Assembly (NCBI GenBank): GCA_026724425.1
Contig: JAIUCV010000019.1
Coordinates: forward strand, 7,024,211-7,088,210
Direction: 5' to 3'
Source: Erythrophleum ivorense
Lineage: Eukaryota > Streptophyta > Magnoliopsida > Fabales > Fabaceae
Length of the DNA stretch: 64,000 bases
Part shown: piece after piece, positions 12,419 to 23,400 of the stretch
Position numbering within the stretch: position 1 is the first letter of the stretch
Layout of the letters: the number at the start of each line of letters is the position of its first letter
Program-made: the position numbers and the translations under genes
Notes under the pieces: model-generated
Told to the model about the DNA's origin: nothing
Databases searched by the model: none
Seen by the model: only the letters and a program-made list of their open reading frames with translations

Positions 12419-12561
12419 ATGGCGTTGGTTATGAGAGTCGGCTGCCATATTGATCTTATGCATCTCTATTATTGCTTGTGGCAAAACCTTCAGCCTTGTT
12501 CGACACCACTTTCCAGCAATACAAAGAACTGAGATTATCTCTCACCCTTTTTCCAAAAGGT
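12419..12561 (+). pseudogene. Possible frameshifted small secreted-peptide ORF
   Basis: An ATG in a good plant context (agaaATGGCG) opens a frame MALVMRV. The next frame over then runs AAILILCISIIACGKTFSLV and ends PFSKR before a stop at 12559-12561. Together the two frames look like a signal peptide plus a short basic tail of about 47 residues, separated by a one-base shift near 12440. I recognise no family. It may equally be chance, since the region has no other coding evidence and the frame as it stands ends after 37 codons. Confidence 0.25.
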
Positions 12562-13738
12562 AACAACAGCGATTAAACGAATAATTAGCTTTTTTTCATA
12601 TCCCACCTTAGAAATTGTACAATTATGCTTTTCATGGCGTCCCTATTTTCCACTTCTTTTTCTTTTAGCTTTTTGCAGATCATTGGACCAATGCAATCTT
12701 TGGTTAATAAACCAATGCCTCACAGTGTGTAAGATGCCATAGTGTGAGAACATGGTCAATTATATGGAGTAGAATGGAATCATATCTTTGCTTTCTTTAT
12801 CCTCTTTGGTTTTCCCTGGTCATATCCCTTTTTAGTCAACTTAGGGACCTTGTTCACGTTGCCTATATCTATTTTAATATTAACCATTGCTCTCACAAGC
12901 CTTCAAAATCAATGCAGGCTGAGAAGGAGTGGACATTGGAGAAAAAGAGCACACCTATATTTTGTTTTGTTTTTTTTCAGAGTCTGTAGCATTGAGTTAT
13001 GGTTAATCGCATCAGCCAAGCATGTAAAAAAATTTTTTTTTTAATCTAAGTCAGTTTTGAAAAGCAAAAAATTAAGGGAGCAATTTTATTTTTTTAATAA
13101 AAATATAATAAGCAGATGTTTTTATAGATAACACAATACAATTGAGTTTTAAATTTTTTTATTTCAGATGTCATTATTGAAGAATTTAATAGTACACACT
13201 AAAACAATTTATTCGATCTCTTTGAAAAAATTGGTGACTTGTTTGATCTTTCTTTTAATTAAAATAAAATAGTTATTTTGACACAAGTTAAAAAAAAAAG
13301 CTTCCAAAGACAAAAATGATTTAAAATATTAAAATATAAATAAACTAAAAATTACAATATTATAGAGTACAAATAATTTTGACAAATTAAAGTTTTGGAC
13401 TTGACCAAATTACCAGTGTCCGTATTCATGCCACAATCAATTATATTTCACAATCGGCCAATACCCACACTAAGCGTCCCCTTGTATATAAATGACTAAT
13501 TAAGTCGATTTATAAATCTATACATAAAAAATGAAGACGGATTCTAAAAGTATGGACCTTCTGAAAATGAGAATCCATGACAGTGTGCTTAAAGTGCGTA
13601 CTTCACACTTTAGATGTATTGTTTAAATGCATTGTTTCTGTTATATTTAAAAATAAAAAATAAAAAATAAAAATTAGGCTTCTTCACACATTCTTCACGG
13701 ACTTATCACACCAATAGTGATATTCCATAACAATTGCA
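12562..13738. other. Intergenic DNA, no gene seen
   Basis: Mixed AT-rich sequence. Short frames around 12744-13044 lack any recognisable motif. Confidence 0.5.
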
Positions 13739-14113
13739 TTACCTTAGCACTTGCTGTAGAATGACAATTTGGCACTGCTTCTCTTTCTTGAGAGAGCAGT
13801 TTTCTTGATAAGCCACAAAACATAAAGTAAAATGTTCTCTTGCTTTGCAAAAAGTAAGTTTCAAATCAATATGACTAAATGAAGCTAGACCCTCTTGAAA
13901 AGACTCAACATGCTGTGCACAATTATTCACATAGGCTTCAATTAAAAAAATAGAAGGCTGAAAATTATGGAGCATAGCATAGCTAAGTAAATTATTGAAA
14001 GTATTGTATTGAGGTCCCCACTTTAGTTTCATGATCTGCATAATTGAAATCAACCTGCTTCTCTGCCATTTCCATTTCACATATCCAAAAGGATGCTGAA
14101 ACACTAAGAACAA
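13739..14113 (-). CDS. Unrecognised 124-codon open frame
   Basis: An open frame containing QYNTFNNLLSYAMLHNFQPS and FQEGLASFSHIDLKLTFCKA. Composition is protein-like, with no low complexity, and it is longer than expected by chance in this AT-rich stretch. I do not recognise the family. No exon boundaries or neighbouring exons can be assigned. It may be an exon or relic of a host gene. It lies about 480 bases downstream of the CLE-like gene on the same strand, with no sign that the two are linked. Confidence 0.3.
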   Translation of the reverse strand: MFLVFQHPFGYVKWKWQRSRLISIMQIMKLKWGPQYNTFNNLLSYAMLHNFQPSIFLIEAYVNNCAQHVESFQEGLASFSHIDLKLTFCKAREHFTLCFVAYQENCSLKKEKQCQIVILQQVLR

Positions 14114-14510
14114 AGACTTTGAAAAACTTCATGTGAGAAATTTAAATTTAATCACAAAATCAAACCCTTCATATGAATTTTATTAATCTATTTACAACAT
14201 AAATACTCTGCTTGATCAATCTTAAAAACCCTATTGAAACACATTCAAGCTGATTTATATCAGTGTTTTCCATTAGGAACAATCCAAAAGGTTGAAAATC
14301 CAATCTTCTAATTACTCCGACTGATAAAGATTAATGCAATTAACAGAATTCATAGCTAGGGGTGATGTTTTTAATTGTTAATGCGAACAAGTTGAGATTT
14401 AATTTTACAGGGAAAACTGGTACTCATATATATGATTCCAATAACTGAGTTATAAACTCTGTATAGACAATATGATGAAGGGAAGGGAAAAGAAAAGAAA
14501 AGGGAAAAAT

Positions 14511-14541
14511 GAGAAATGAGAAATGAGAAATGAGAAATGAG
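14511..14541. repeat. (GAGAAAT)n microsatellite
   Basis: Four to five head-to-tail copies of a 7-base unit, just 3' of the CLE-like gene (minus strand orientation). Confidence 0.9.
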
Positions 14542-14595
14542 AAGAGAGTTTACTTTAGAAAAAATAATAATAATAATGAACATCAAAAGGAAACC

Positions 14596-14924
14596 TTAGG
14601 GATTTCTTTGTGTGTTTGATTTCCACTTCCTCTGTGGAATGGAATTACTGATAGGATTGGGTCCTGAGTGCACTTCATGCAGTTCTTTCCTTTGGATATG
14701 ATCTCTCATAACTCCTAACTGAATGAGAGAAAAAATGATATAAGAAGAACTAAGCAAAGAGTTAATATTGAAGATTAAATCAATGATAATTGAATACTCA
14801 CCATATGTTGATGATTAGTTGAGGCTTCTGTGACTGGCCTAATCCTAGTTCTCATGGTCAAGCTTGGATTTGGGAAGAAAAGGGATAATAGAAGAATGAG
14901 AAGAAAGAACAAAGAACAATTCAT
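14596..14924 (-). CDS. CLE/TDIF-like secreted signalling peptide precursor, two exons
   Basis: Exon 1 is 14802-14924 and exon 2 is 14596-14718, each 123 bases. They are joined across an 83-base intron with donor GTGAGT and acceptor CATTCAG; the intron contains an in-frame stop. The predicted precursor has 81 residues. Residues 1-23 form a hydrophobic signal peptide (MNCSLFFLLILLLSLFFPNP), then comes a short variable region, and residues 55-66 read HEVHSGPNPISN, followed by a basic tail of 15 residues. CLE precursors are cleaved to a 12-13 residue arabinosylated peptide sensed by LRR receptor kinases. This dodecapeptide differs from the vascular TDIF peptide (CLE41/44) only at position 4, His instead of Pro. 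A flanking Lys/Arg-rich stretch (QRKEL) fits processing. The intron and C-terminal tail are more like the CLV3 layout than typical TDIF genes. Family call is strong. Whether the variant is active as TDIF is inference. Confidence 0.85.
14719..14801 (-). other. Intron of the CLE-like gene
   Basis: On the minus strand it begins GTGAGTATTC and ends TTTTCTCTCATTCAG. The 83-base length is near the lower limit for plant introns. It falls in phase 0, between the variable region and the CLE motif. Confidence 0.8.
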
Positions 14925-15085
14925 ATTTTTTGTTTCATGAAGGAGGGAGGTGGCATGTAATTTATTTTGAGAAAATGATAAGCACTACCGCTTGCTTTTG
15001 TTAGCTGATCAATGGCAATTTAAAGGCATATGTGTTTTATGGTAAAAACTATAAAGGAAAACAATGTTCAGAGGTAGACAAACAT

Positions 15086-15783
15086 GGCTTTATTGGTAGA
15101 ATCAAACAGTGTCATCTAAAAGATCCCTACTTCGATTCATGCTGGTGATATTTTATTGGTGAGCATCCAGCAATTGCAATGAATTTTGTCTTGGATTTAG
15201 AACAGTTTATCTAATTTTCAAATTTTTTTGGTATATTAATTCTTAAATTTTTTTATTAAACAAAAAGGACTTGCTTTGTCAATAAAAATTGTCTTCGCTG
15301 GTAGAATCGAGTTGTGTTTGATTTGTTAGTATTTTCTAATTTGTAGACATTTATCAATCACTGTGTGTCCTGTCTTGGAGATGGAACAATATATGTAATT
15401 TTTTAAAAAATTTTTGGTAAAAAAAAGACTAAGTTTTGTCAATAAGAATTGGCTCCATTGTTAGAATTGAGTTGCGTTGCCAAGAGATTTTTAGTTTGAT
15501 TTGTTAGTCATCTTTTATTGGGAGATATTTATCAATTTCTGAGTATCCTGTCATAGAGATAGAACAATTTATCTAAGTTTTAGATTCATAAATTTTTTGT
15601 TAAAAAGAAGGACTTTTTTGTCGATAAAAGTTGGCTCTGTGGGTAAAATTAAACTTTGTCAACTAAAAAATTTTAGTTCGAATATTGCTACCAATTACTG
15701 AGAACCCTGTCTTGAAACTCAAACAATTTACTTTAACTCCTAATTTTTTTCTATTAGAAAAAGAACCTGCTTTCTTATAGTGG
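15086..15783 (+). repeat. Tandem array of tRNA-derived repeats, four units
   Basis: Units start near 15086, 15290, 15451 and 15633 (160-205 bases each). Each begins with a tRNA-like head: ggctctgtgggtaaaatt-type sequence resembling an A box, then about 35 bases later an agttcgaat or acttcgattc element resembling a B box. Next comes a shared segment (atttatcaat...gagtatcctgtct...gaacaatttatctaa) and a T-rich tail ending in tttgtcaataaaaattgg. This looks like a tRNA-related SINE-like unit that has been amplified in tandem. None of the heads folds convincingly into an intact tRNA. Confidence 0.65.
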
Positions 15784-16821
15784 GACAATAGTTGGACAAA
15801 TGTTATAGGTCTGACGTAGTTGAAGTTTGTGATGCTCCTTATTTTGTACTGCTGTAGTTTACTTTACGTGCATAGCTGCAAAGCATCAATGCTTAATGGG
15901 GTCAATCTCTTAGGAGTAGGACGTGGGCTATCTTTGGTATGGTGATAAAAAGAAGAGCGGGAAGGTGAAGGAAAGTTTTTTTTTTGGCAATATATATTAT
16001 GTCTCTGTTATTATTACTTAGCATATTTGTTTTATTATTATTATTTTTTTTAAGTAAGAAAACAAATGTCGTTTTTCATTCATTATATTCACTTATTTCA
16101 TTCTTTTTTCATTTTCATACTTAATATTTTGTGTACTAAAAGATAACCAATAGATTTTATAGAAATACTTGCCATAACTGTATTGAATGTATGAAGGGAT
16201 TGTGATCTTTTATAGTAATATATTGTGTATTTAGAAAAGAGTATGACAAAATAGTAAAAGTGTATATACAGTTTATTTTTTCTCTTTTTATCCTTCTTTA
16301 TTTTTTCTTTATCTCTCTCTAAATGCATACCATGTATTTACTTGCTAAATACATAAATCCAAATCTTGTATATGAAGTTCATTATTCAAACAAGTCTTAC
16401 GTATTTAAATGAGATCCAAATCTTATGTATGAATTTCATTTTACTAAAGAAATGTTTTTCCAAAGATTTCTTGTAACACATGTTCTACTGGACTTAATTA
16501 TATATGCTTGTCATTGAGTAGAGTTCAAACGAATGGAGATTTTCATTGATTAGCTTATTACTATAACTTTCACATTCGCAAAGCACAGCAAGTTATTGTA
16601 AAATTTTTAAATAGATCCAACGTGTAAGAAATAGGTAAATTAAATTATTAATTAATAAATATATAAACATATACTTTTCAATGAGACTTATTTCTAACAA
16701 AGTTACATCTTTATTCATAATTAATTTAATCTAATTATCTTTTCTAGACTACAGAATCTGTCTGTTAAGCAACAAAGGACTAGTTATTTGTGCGAGGGCC
16801 AGCAAATTTATGTGTGAGAAA
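15784..16821. other. AT-rich intergenic DNA, no gene seen
   Basis: A short direct repeat occurs at about 16356-16440 (atccaaatctt followed by a gtatgaa..tcatt core, twice, about 55 bases apart). Otherwise nothing supported. Confidence 0.5.
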
Positions 16822-17070
16822 AAGTTCTTAGAAAAATTACAGTTTAACGTTCCAAATTAAAAATATTTATATTGAAAAATCTTAATTTTAACATTATTTT
16901 AAAAGACTCTTAAATCCCAAAATTTAAATTATGTAAGAAATTTATAGTTTAGGATCACAAGTTAAAATTTTTCATCTTAGAATCCTTCAAAATAATTTTA
17001 AAATTTAAAGACTTTCAATATAAATATTTGCAACTTAGAATCCTCAACTGTAATTTTCTTAAAATCCTTT
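16822..17070. mobile_element. Foldback MITE-like element
   Basis: Two long inverted arms of about 95 bases. The left arm contains gaaaaattacagtttaac and aatatttatattgaaaaatc. The reverse complement of the right arm contains gaaaattacagttgagg and aatatttatattgaaagtc in the same order and spacing. Total length is about 250 bases with no coding capacity. No target-site duplication is secure, so the superfamily is not assigned. Confidence 0.65.
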
Positions 17071-18076
17071 CTACTTGTTTATTGATTATGACCCCTTTCA
17101 TTTCCTTCTTTGACTTCCAATCCAACTTTTCTTTGGTTCAATGAGCATCACTGGTCATCTTCACTAAAAACAGTTCTCTTGATACGGAGGATTAAATTAT
17201 TTTGCTTTTTTTTTTTCTGCATCCCAGCCAAACAAGGTACATTTCTTCCTATATTTTTAGCCTTGATGCTTTAGCTTTCCTTTTTCTTTCTAGTAGTATC
17301 CAATTCTATGAAAAATCAGAAAATACTTCATCACTACAGTTGGATAATATCTTATTACAAAGACGAGAAGCACTATTATTTTGCAGAACTCATATTTGTA
17401 GACATGCTCAAAATGTTTGTTAAAAAAACACAGTACAATTTTCATACTTACTGATAATTGCCCCTCAACTAGGTATAATATGTACTTTTGCTCCCTGTTT
17501 TTGTAATCTGTATGTCTCCGGCATATGAAATTATGAACTCCCATTTAGTTTCTGATGCTACATATTATAACTCTCAAATACCCAAAAATAAAAAAAGGTT
17601 AATTGTTTCACTCAATCATAGCATATTCTTCGAAACCCACGTTTGATTTGTACCCTTCGTTAATGATTGGAAAAACAAATAGCACGGTTCCACTTTTTAG
17701 TAGTTGTTATGCTTTTCAGATAGCTAAATTAAACTTCCGAGAGCCTAAACCAAGGAGTTACTTTATCCAGGTGGAAACAAGTTTAGCAACATTTAAAGGG
17801 AAAAAAAAAAAGAAGAAAAAAACTTTCATGCAGTTTGTTATATCTTTATTATTAAATTTTTTAAATAAAATATGATAAGTATATAATTTTTTAATAATAA
17901 CATAACATGTATATAGTTTTTGTTAACAACTGTATGATTGTTCAGTCAAATTATATATTTATTATATTTTAATTGGGGAATATGATAATAAAGATATAAA
18001 GAAATATATGTAAGTTTAATCTGAACAGGAATTATAGAAAAGGTGACCTTTATTTTTACAATCTGCTTTACTGGTA
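17071..18076. other. Intergenic DNA, no gene seen
   Basis: Short frames on both strands at 17202-17875 show no recognisable motif. Includes an A-rich run at about 17800-17823. Confidence 0.5.
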
Positions 18077-18766
18077 GTGGTAGAGAAGGTAAGCTCATGC
18101 TACCAGGTGACACCCAAACCCTGAAGATTGAAAAATGTCATAATCTGAGCAGCTTAAATATGTTATGATGTAACTATAGCAGCAAAATGAGGTCTCGTAC
18201 AATCTTTTGTGGCAATGGAATGAAGTGCATATTTTTACTCTCCTCTGTTCAACTCAATTATCTTGAATCCCTTACTCTCAGTTGTCTGAGTGATTTGCAA
18301 GTTTTCTTTAAAGGAGGACCTACAACTACAGTACTTGCTACATTCTCTGCACTAAAAATACTTGGGATCTATAGATGTCCAATTATTAAGAAGCAGCTTT
18401 TGGAAAGCCTACCATTGCACCTACTAAAGATGGAAAAACTAAAAATCTGGATGTGCAATCAAATAAAGAAGATAATGACAACAGAAGGAGAATAAGAGGG
18501 TGAAAAGCAGCCATTTTACAAGTACTGAAGCTAAAATCTTGCTAACAATGCTGAAGCTTGTAAGTATCTAAATGTCCATATGTAAAGAGGATTCCTCTTT
18601 CTCTACCACCGTACTGTGGAAAACTGTCTCCTCCCCCAACTCTAGAAAGAATTTCAGCAAGCAAAGAATGGTGGAAACTCCTGGAACAGGATCAACCCCG
18701 CGTCAAGAGTGCTCTACAACGATTTCTTAAGTGTCAGGAAAGGAAAGCCCATGGTTATTTTTCATG
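18077..18766 (+). pseudogene. NBS-LRR disease-resistance gene, 3' LRR fragment
   Basis: The segment begins with KLMLPGDTQTLKIEKCHNLSSLN and continues in the frame 18187-18495 through SVQLNYLESLTLSCLSDLQV, FKGGPTTTVLATFSALKILG and LHLLKMEKLKIWMCNQIKKIM. These are degenerate leucine-rich repeats of the coiled-coil NBS-LRR class (At4g27190-like families). After stops and a frame change, the terminal piece reads PPPTLERISASKEWWKLLEQ then RVKSALQRFLKCQ and HGYFS with stop at 18764-18766, matching the usual C-terminal end of such proteins. No NB-ARC (P-loop, GLPL, MHD) or coiled-coil part is found upstream in the window. It is an orphan 3' relic of an intracellular immune receptor gene. Confidence 0.75.
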
Positions 18767-19780
18767 AATATAGGAATAACGTTCTCTTCATTTCTGGACT
18801 TACTAATTTTAAACCAAAACAAACTTCAGCTTGTGTACTTGGAAAACTGCCACTTCCCTCTTCCCCAAAGCCTGAACCTATAATATTCCAAATTACATGA
18901 TGGGTCAGTTCTATATTTAGCATTTACTGATGCTTGTTGGAATTTATTTGGTTTCTAGCCATGGAAATGAAGAGAAGCTGGGACCAAGGTTCTCATTATT
19001 CCGCAATAACTACTGTAGAACCAGATGTACATTTGAATTTTTTTGGGGGAGCGAGGTGTGTAAAAGCAGAAAACTTTTATTAAAGGGAAGAAAGATAGCA
19101 AGAAATTCTCCCCCAAAAAAAAAAGGAAAGAGAAAAAAGACAACAGAACTAAAATTATCTCAGATATTAGTAATGGAAGTATCACAAGACCTTAGAAAAT
19201 TTAAGTAATAAACTTGATTTGAATCGTGATTCCCCCAATTAGTAAGAGCTGCGCAGGGGAGAAAAATGGGCTGTAAAGCAACAAGGGCGGCAGGAATTGG
19301 CTGGTAAGGGCTTGGGGAAGAACGCAGAGGGGGTGTGGAACGCGTGGAGAACCTCTATAATTAGGGGTCTGATTTCTTCATTCAAAAAGCATCATCAGCT
19401 CAGCAAAGGCTGAGAGAAGGGCATCAAGCATAAGGTTTGTCCATTCAAGAATATATGCCTTATGCCTTTTGTGACAAAATATAGAGGTATTTCAGGGTAG
19501 TGGACTGTGATTTTATAAATTTAGTTTAGTTATTTTTACATCTCCATTTGTTTTCATTAATAGGATTTCTTCCTCACTTTTGTCCACAGACGTACGTTGA
19601 ATTGATCAAACCACGTTATATTACACATACTATTTCTCTTTTCTTACCATTTCATTTACAATTTTAGATTTTTCATTATCAATTAAATCTTTTTATGTTA
19701 AATTCCACTTTACCTCAAGATTACAAGATTACAGTTTGCTTGAGAGGGTGAAAAATGCAAAATGAAAGGCTAATAATTTA
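18767..19780. other. Intergenic DNA, no gene seen
   Basis: A GC-richer block at about 19245-19440 could be the remnant of an LTR or an untranslated exon, but nothing decides this. Confidence 0.4.
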
Positions 19781-20087
19781 TGTTATTTGGGTTAATTTAT
19801 GACATATTGGTAATTTTGGATTTAAAGTTTATTTCATAGTAAAGTGGAGTTTAACTTCAGTTGCTTGAGTCTTGCGAAATCCTATCGTGTATTAGGATTA
19901 GTATTCTAATTCCTATTTGAATTAGCAATGCTTGGGTCCTAAGTTTAAGTTACTTGTCTTGTTAAGGTTGTTTGAGATGCTTATATAAAGGGGTGCTATC
20001 TATCTTGATATTTCACCATCTATTACTGAAGTTGAATTAACATGAACTTTTAGTTGTTCTTCTTAATTCCTTGGTTTCTATTATACA
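19781..20087 (+). repeat. Possible solo LTR of a copia-type element
   Basis: Starts TGTTATTTGGG and ends TTCTATTATACA, giving TG...CA termini and about 307 bases. It has a TATA-like cttatataaagggg at about 19980-19993, followed by a T-rich end region resembling R-U5 of short copia LTRs. The flanking five bases do not match, so this is either an eroded solo LTR or a truncated one. No internal domain adjoins it. Confidence 0.4.
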
Positions 20088-20430
20088 CCAATGGTGTTTC
20101 AAGTTCAACAAAGGGTAAAGATAATTATCAGATAATACAACAACAATCTAGTAAAACCAGACAAAACCAACACCTAGTTATGAAATAAAGATACTTATTC
20201 TTTACACTTGACTGAAAATTCTGGTTGACAAAAGTATTGTATTGCCAAAATCCTGAAAAGCTAGGCAATTGATTATTATTAGGGAGAAAATTAATAAATT
20301 CAAATAACAAAGATAACTAATATCATTTCCAAGAACCAATCACTATATAAGTACAAGGAAGGAAAGAAATTAAACTAAAAAATGGGACAATATTGATACA
20401 AAATTGACCTTTGATTACTTGCAAATATTC

Positions 20431-23400
20431 TTAGAGAGATTGAAGAAGATCCAGAATAGATTTCCTATCAGGCATGCTAGGAATGGCTCCCTTCACTTGA
20501 ATACAAAGAGAAGCTGCTACAGCTGTTATGAAGAGAGAGAGAGAAAAAGATTGGCCAAGAACATTAACGATATTTCTGTTGATGAGCACATTACTGCTAA
20601 AACAGAGGGAATGCTTGCTACCATACATACCAGCAAATCTTAGGCATTCTTTTTTGGACTTCCCCTCCACTAAGGCCACAGCAAATGCAGCAGTAAAAGT
20701 ATCACCAGCTCCAGTAGTATCAAGGACTGTTTCAACCAAAATAGCAGGTTGTTTGATTGGTTCTTCCCCTTCTACAAAAAGGGAAGATCCTTTGGCCCCA
20801 AGTTTCACAAGCACTTGCTTAACTCCCTGAAAATTCAAAATTCAAAGAAAATTAAATCAATCACACCAGATACATAATCTCCAAAAATTACTTATTGCTA
20901 ATGCATGGCGCAAGGACAATGTTGAGTTATTAACCCCCCTCAAATCAAGCTTTATGCCATAGAGTAGTATTGGCACCACGCCAGCACCTACATTCTATTG
21001 CATAGTGAAGTCATGAAAATACAAAGGCCCCAAAAAAAAAGAAAAAAAAGTGTTGATAAAGGAAGAAATTCAGTACGGTATTAGTTACTTATGAATTGTT
21101 TTTTTCCCTTCCTAGCGAGGCATATATGATATATTAAATACAAATTCAAGCAAAAAACATCATAAAATTAGAAATTTCCACTTGACATCGAATAACAATA
21201 TGCAAAATATTTTATATTTTGCATCACTTTGTTCAGAAATTTTTTTGGCTTGTCCTGCAACTTGACAGGCACATCTGGACAAGACATACATATTGCATAC
21301 TTTCACTGATCTTCACTTGATGTGAAGCACTAGAACTCTATGCATACTTTCATTGATCTTCACTTGAAGTGAAGCACTAAAATTATGTTCTTGAGATAAG
21401 GCCATGGCCATCAACAAAGTGAGAGTATCACCCATCCAACTTATAGTATCATAGTAGAGAAAGGATCTGACATGGACCTAATTATTATGTGCGGTTTAGC
21501 TGGGGTGCACTGTTTAACAATGACCCCTTAATTATCTGGGTGTCCCTTTGGAGGTAACTCATGTGCTTCTTTTCCAGATCTTGTGATACAAAAGATTGCA
21601 AAGAGGCTTTATTATTGCAATGGTGCTTATTTATCTTCGGGTAGTCAAGTTAGATTTCTAGTAGTTAGAACTTGGGCAGAACAATAGAGGCCATTTGGCT
21701 AGTTTGGAATTGTCCTATAAGACTAGAGATGATGAGTGTTTGGGTCTTGGTATAATGATTATTAAGAGCATAGTTCTAGTTGCTGAGTAATTAAGCTGAG
21801 TTTCCTTCAGAAATTGATTCTCTTTGGCATAAATTAATCAATAGTAAATATGGTGTTCAGTAGATGCTGCTGTTGGGATCTATGCTACTCATGTAAGCAC
21901 ATAAAAAATTAACTCTCAAGTATATCCTTCCTTTTGCCCTCCTCTTACTTTCCATGTTGAGGGATGTTCGCTTTTCCAATTTAAAGAGAATCATTGGGTG
22001 GGAAACTTTTCTTCTCTGATTTTCATTTTTGTAAATCCTTCCTATTTTAAGTTCATAATCCAATGGTACAAACGTTTTCTTTGTCCAAGTCTTTCTGAAA
22101 GGCTAAGGTTCTCCCTAAGCTGAAGAGTTTTCTTGGACTACAGTACTTATATAGAATGGGGAAAAACAAGTTTCACCCTTGAACTAAGTCTGAATTACAA
22201 CTTTAATACATCAATTTTAAAATGTAACATGGCATCCTCTGTTCTTTGGAAAAACCTAAAAACATCAACTCTCAATCTCATTTAAGGGGGTTTTTTCTGC
22301 TTTTTCCAAATAATGGGGAGCGTTTTGTTACATTTAGAGTTGATGTACTAAAGTTGTAATTAGGCTTTTATTCAGGGGTAAATGTATTTTCCCCTAATAT
22401 AATTAACAAGAATGATTACTTTAGACTCAGACCAAATAAGACTATTTCTCCAGATCTTCGTATTGTGCCATGTGCTTTCAAAGATTGGAGCCAAACAGTC
22501 ATCTCTTATTGCACTATGAAGCTGCGTGGCAGCTGTAGAATAGACTTTTTTGCATTTCTATGAGCAGTGGATTATTGTCCAACCTCCTCAAGTCATTTAT
22601 TTATAGATCGGGTTAAGAGGTTTTGGTAACACTAAAGTGTGTTATCCCTTTGGGTGTGATGTTTATACAGGCTTGTGGAAGGAAAGAAATGCAAGAGTTT
22701 TTCACCAGAAATTTCTTTCTTAGCATCTTCTATGTGATAGAATAGATTTGCAGTGGGTTTCAGCGCATGGCTTATTTAAAGGAGAGTTTCTCTAATGGAT
22801 TTAGAGAGGGGGTGTTGAGCACTTTCGAGCTAAAGTATTTTCTTTAGTTTCTTCCATTGAATTTTACCTTGTATGTTTGTTCTAGGAGGGTTTACTGTAC
22901 TAATCTTCTTTCTTAATAAATTCATTTCTTTCAAAGTATGAAACCAGCAGTCATGCAGGACAACATACAAGACCTTAAACAAGATAACTAATAGTTTTGC
23001 CAATTCTGAATGAAAATAACATAGGCAGCAATGAAACTAACCATTTTATGGCATTTTAGTGCAGCCTGAGCAATCTCATCAAAACTATCAACTGGCATTC
23101 CTGTCAAGCGACTAAGTTCGCTTTCATTAGGACTTAAAATATCAACAAAACTTAGTAATTCTTGGGGGATTGGAGTATCCACACCACCAACATCCAGTAT
23201 TACTGGAACACCAGCACTCTTTGCAGCCTGTAATATTAAAAGCATAACATATGATGTGAAGAATTATCAAGGCAAAAGAAACAAAACATAAAAACAAAGT
23301 GTAAATAAATCTTACACAAGGAACTTGAGAAATGACAACAATAAGGGAAAGGGCCAGATCATGATAGAGATTCACTACCAAAGGATATTATAGCCGGAAA

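Larger units (their letters stand above)
20827..23041 (-). other. Ribokinase intron 2
   Basis: Donor GTTAGT after KCHKM, acceptor ATTTTCAG before GVKQV, phase 0, 2215 bases. It contains a LINE fragment in the opposite orientation and a 39-base direct repeat. Confidence 0.85.

Noticed and set aside
15086..15160. A functional tRNA gene
   Set aside because: A- and B-box-like motifs are present but the arms do not pair well and the B box departs from consensus.
20523..20630. Retained intron 3 as part of the ribokinase protein
   Set aside because: It reads open, but splice sites are canonical and joining the exons restores the conserved AAVAASLC region.
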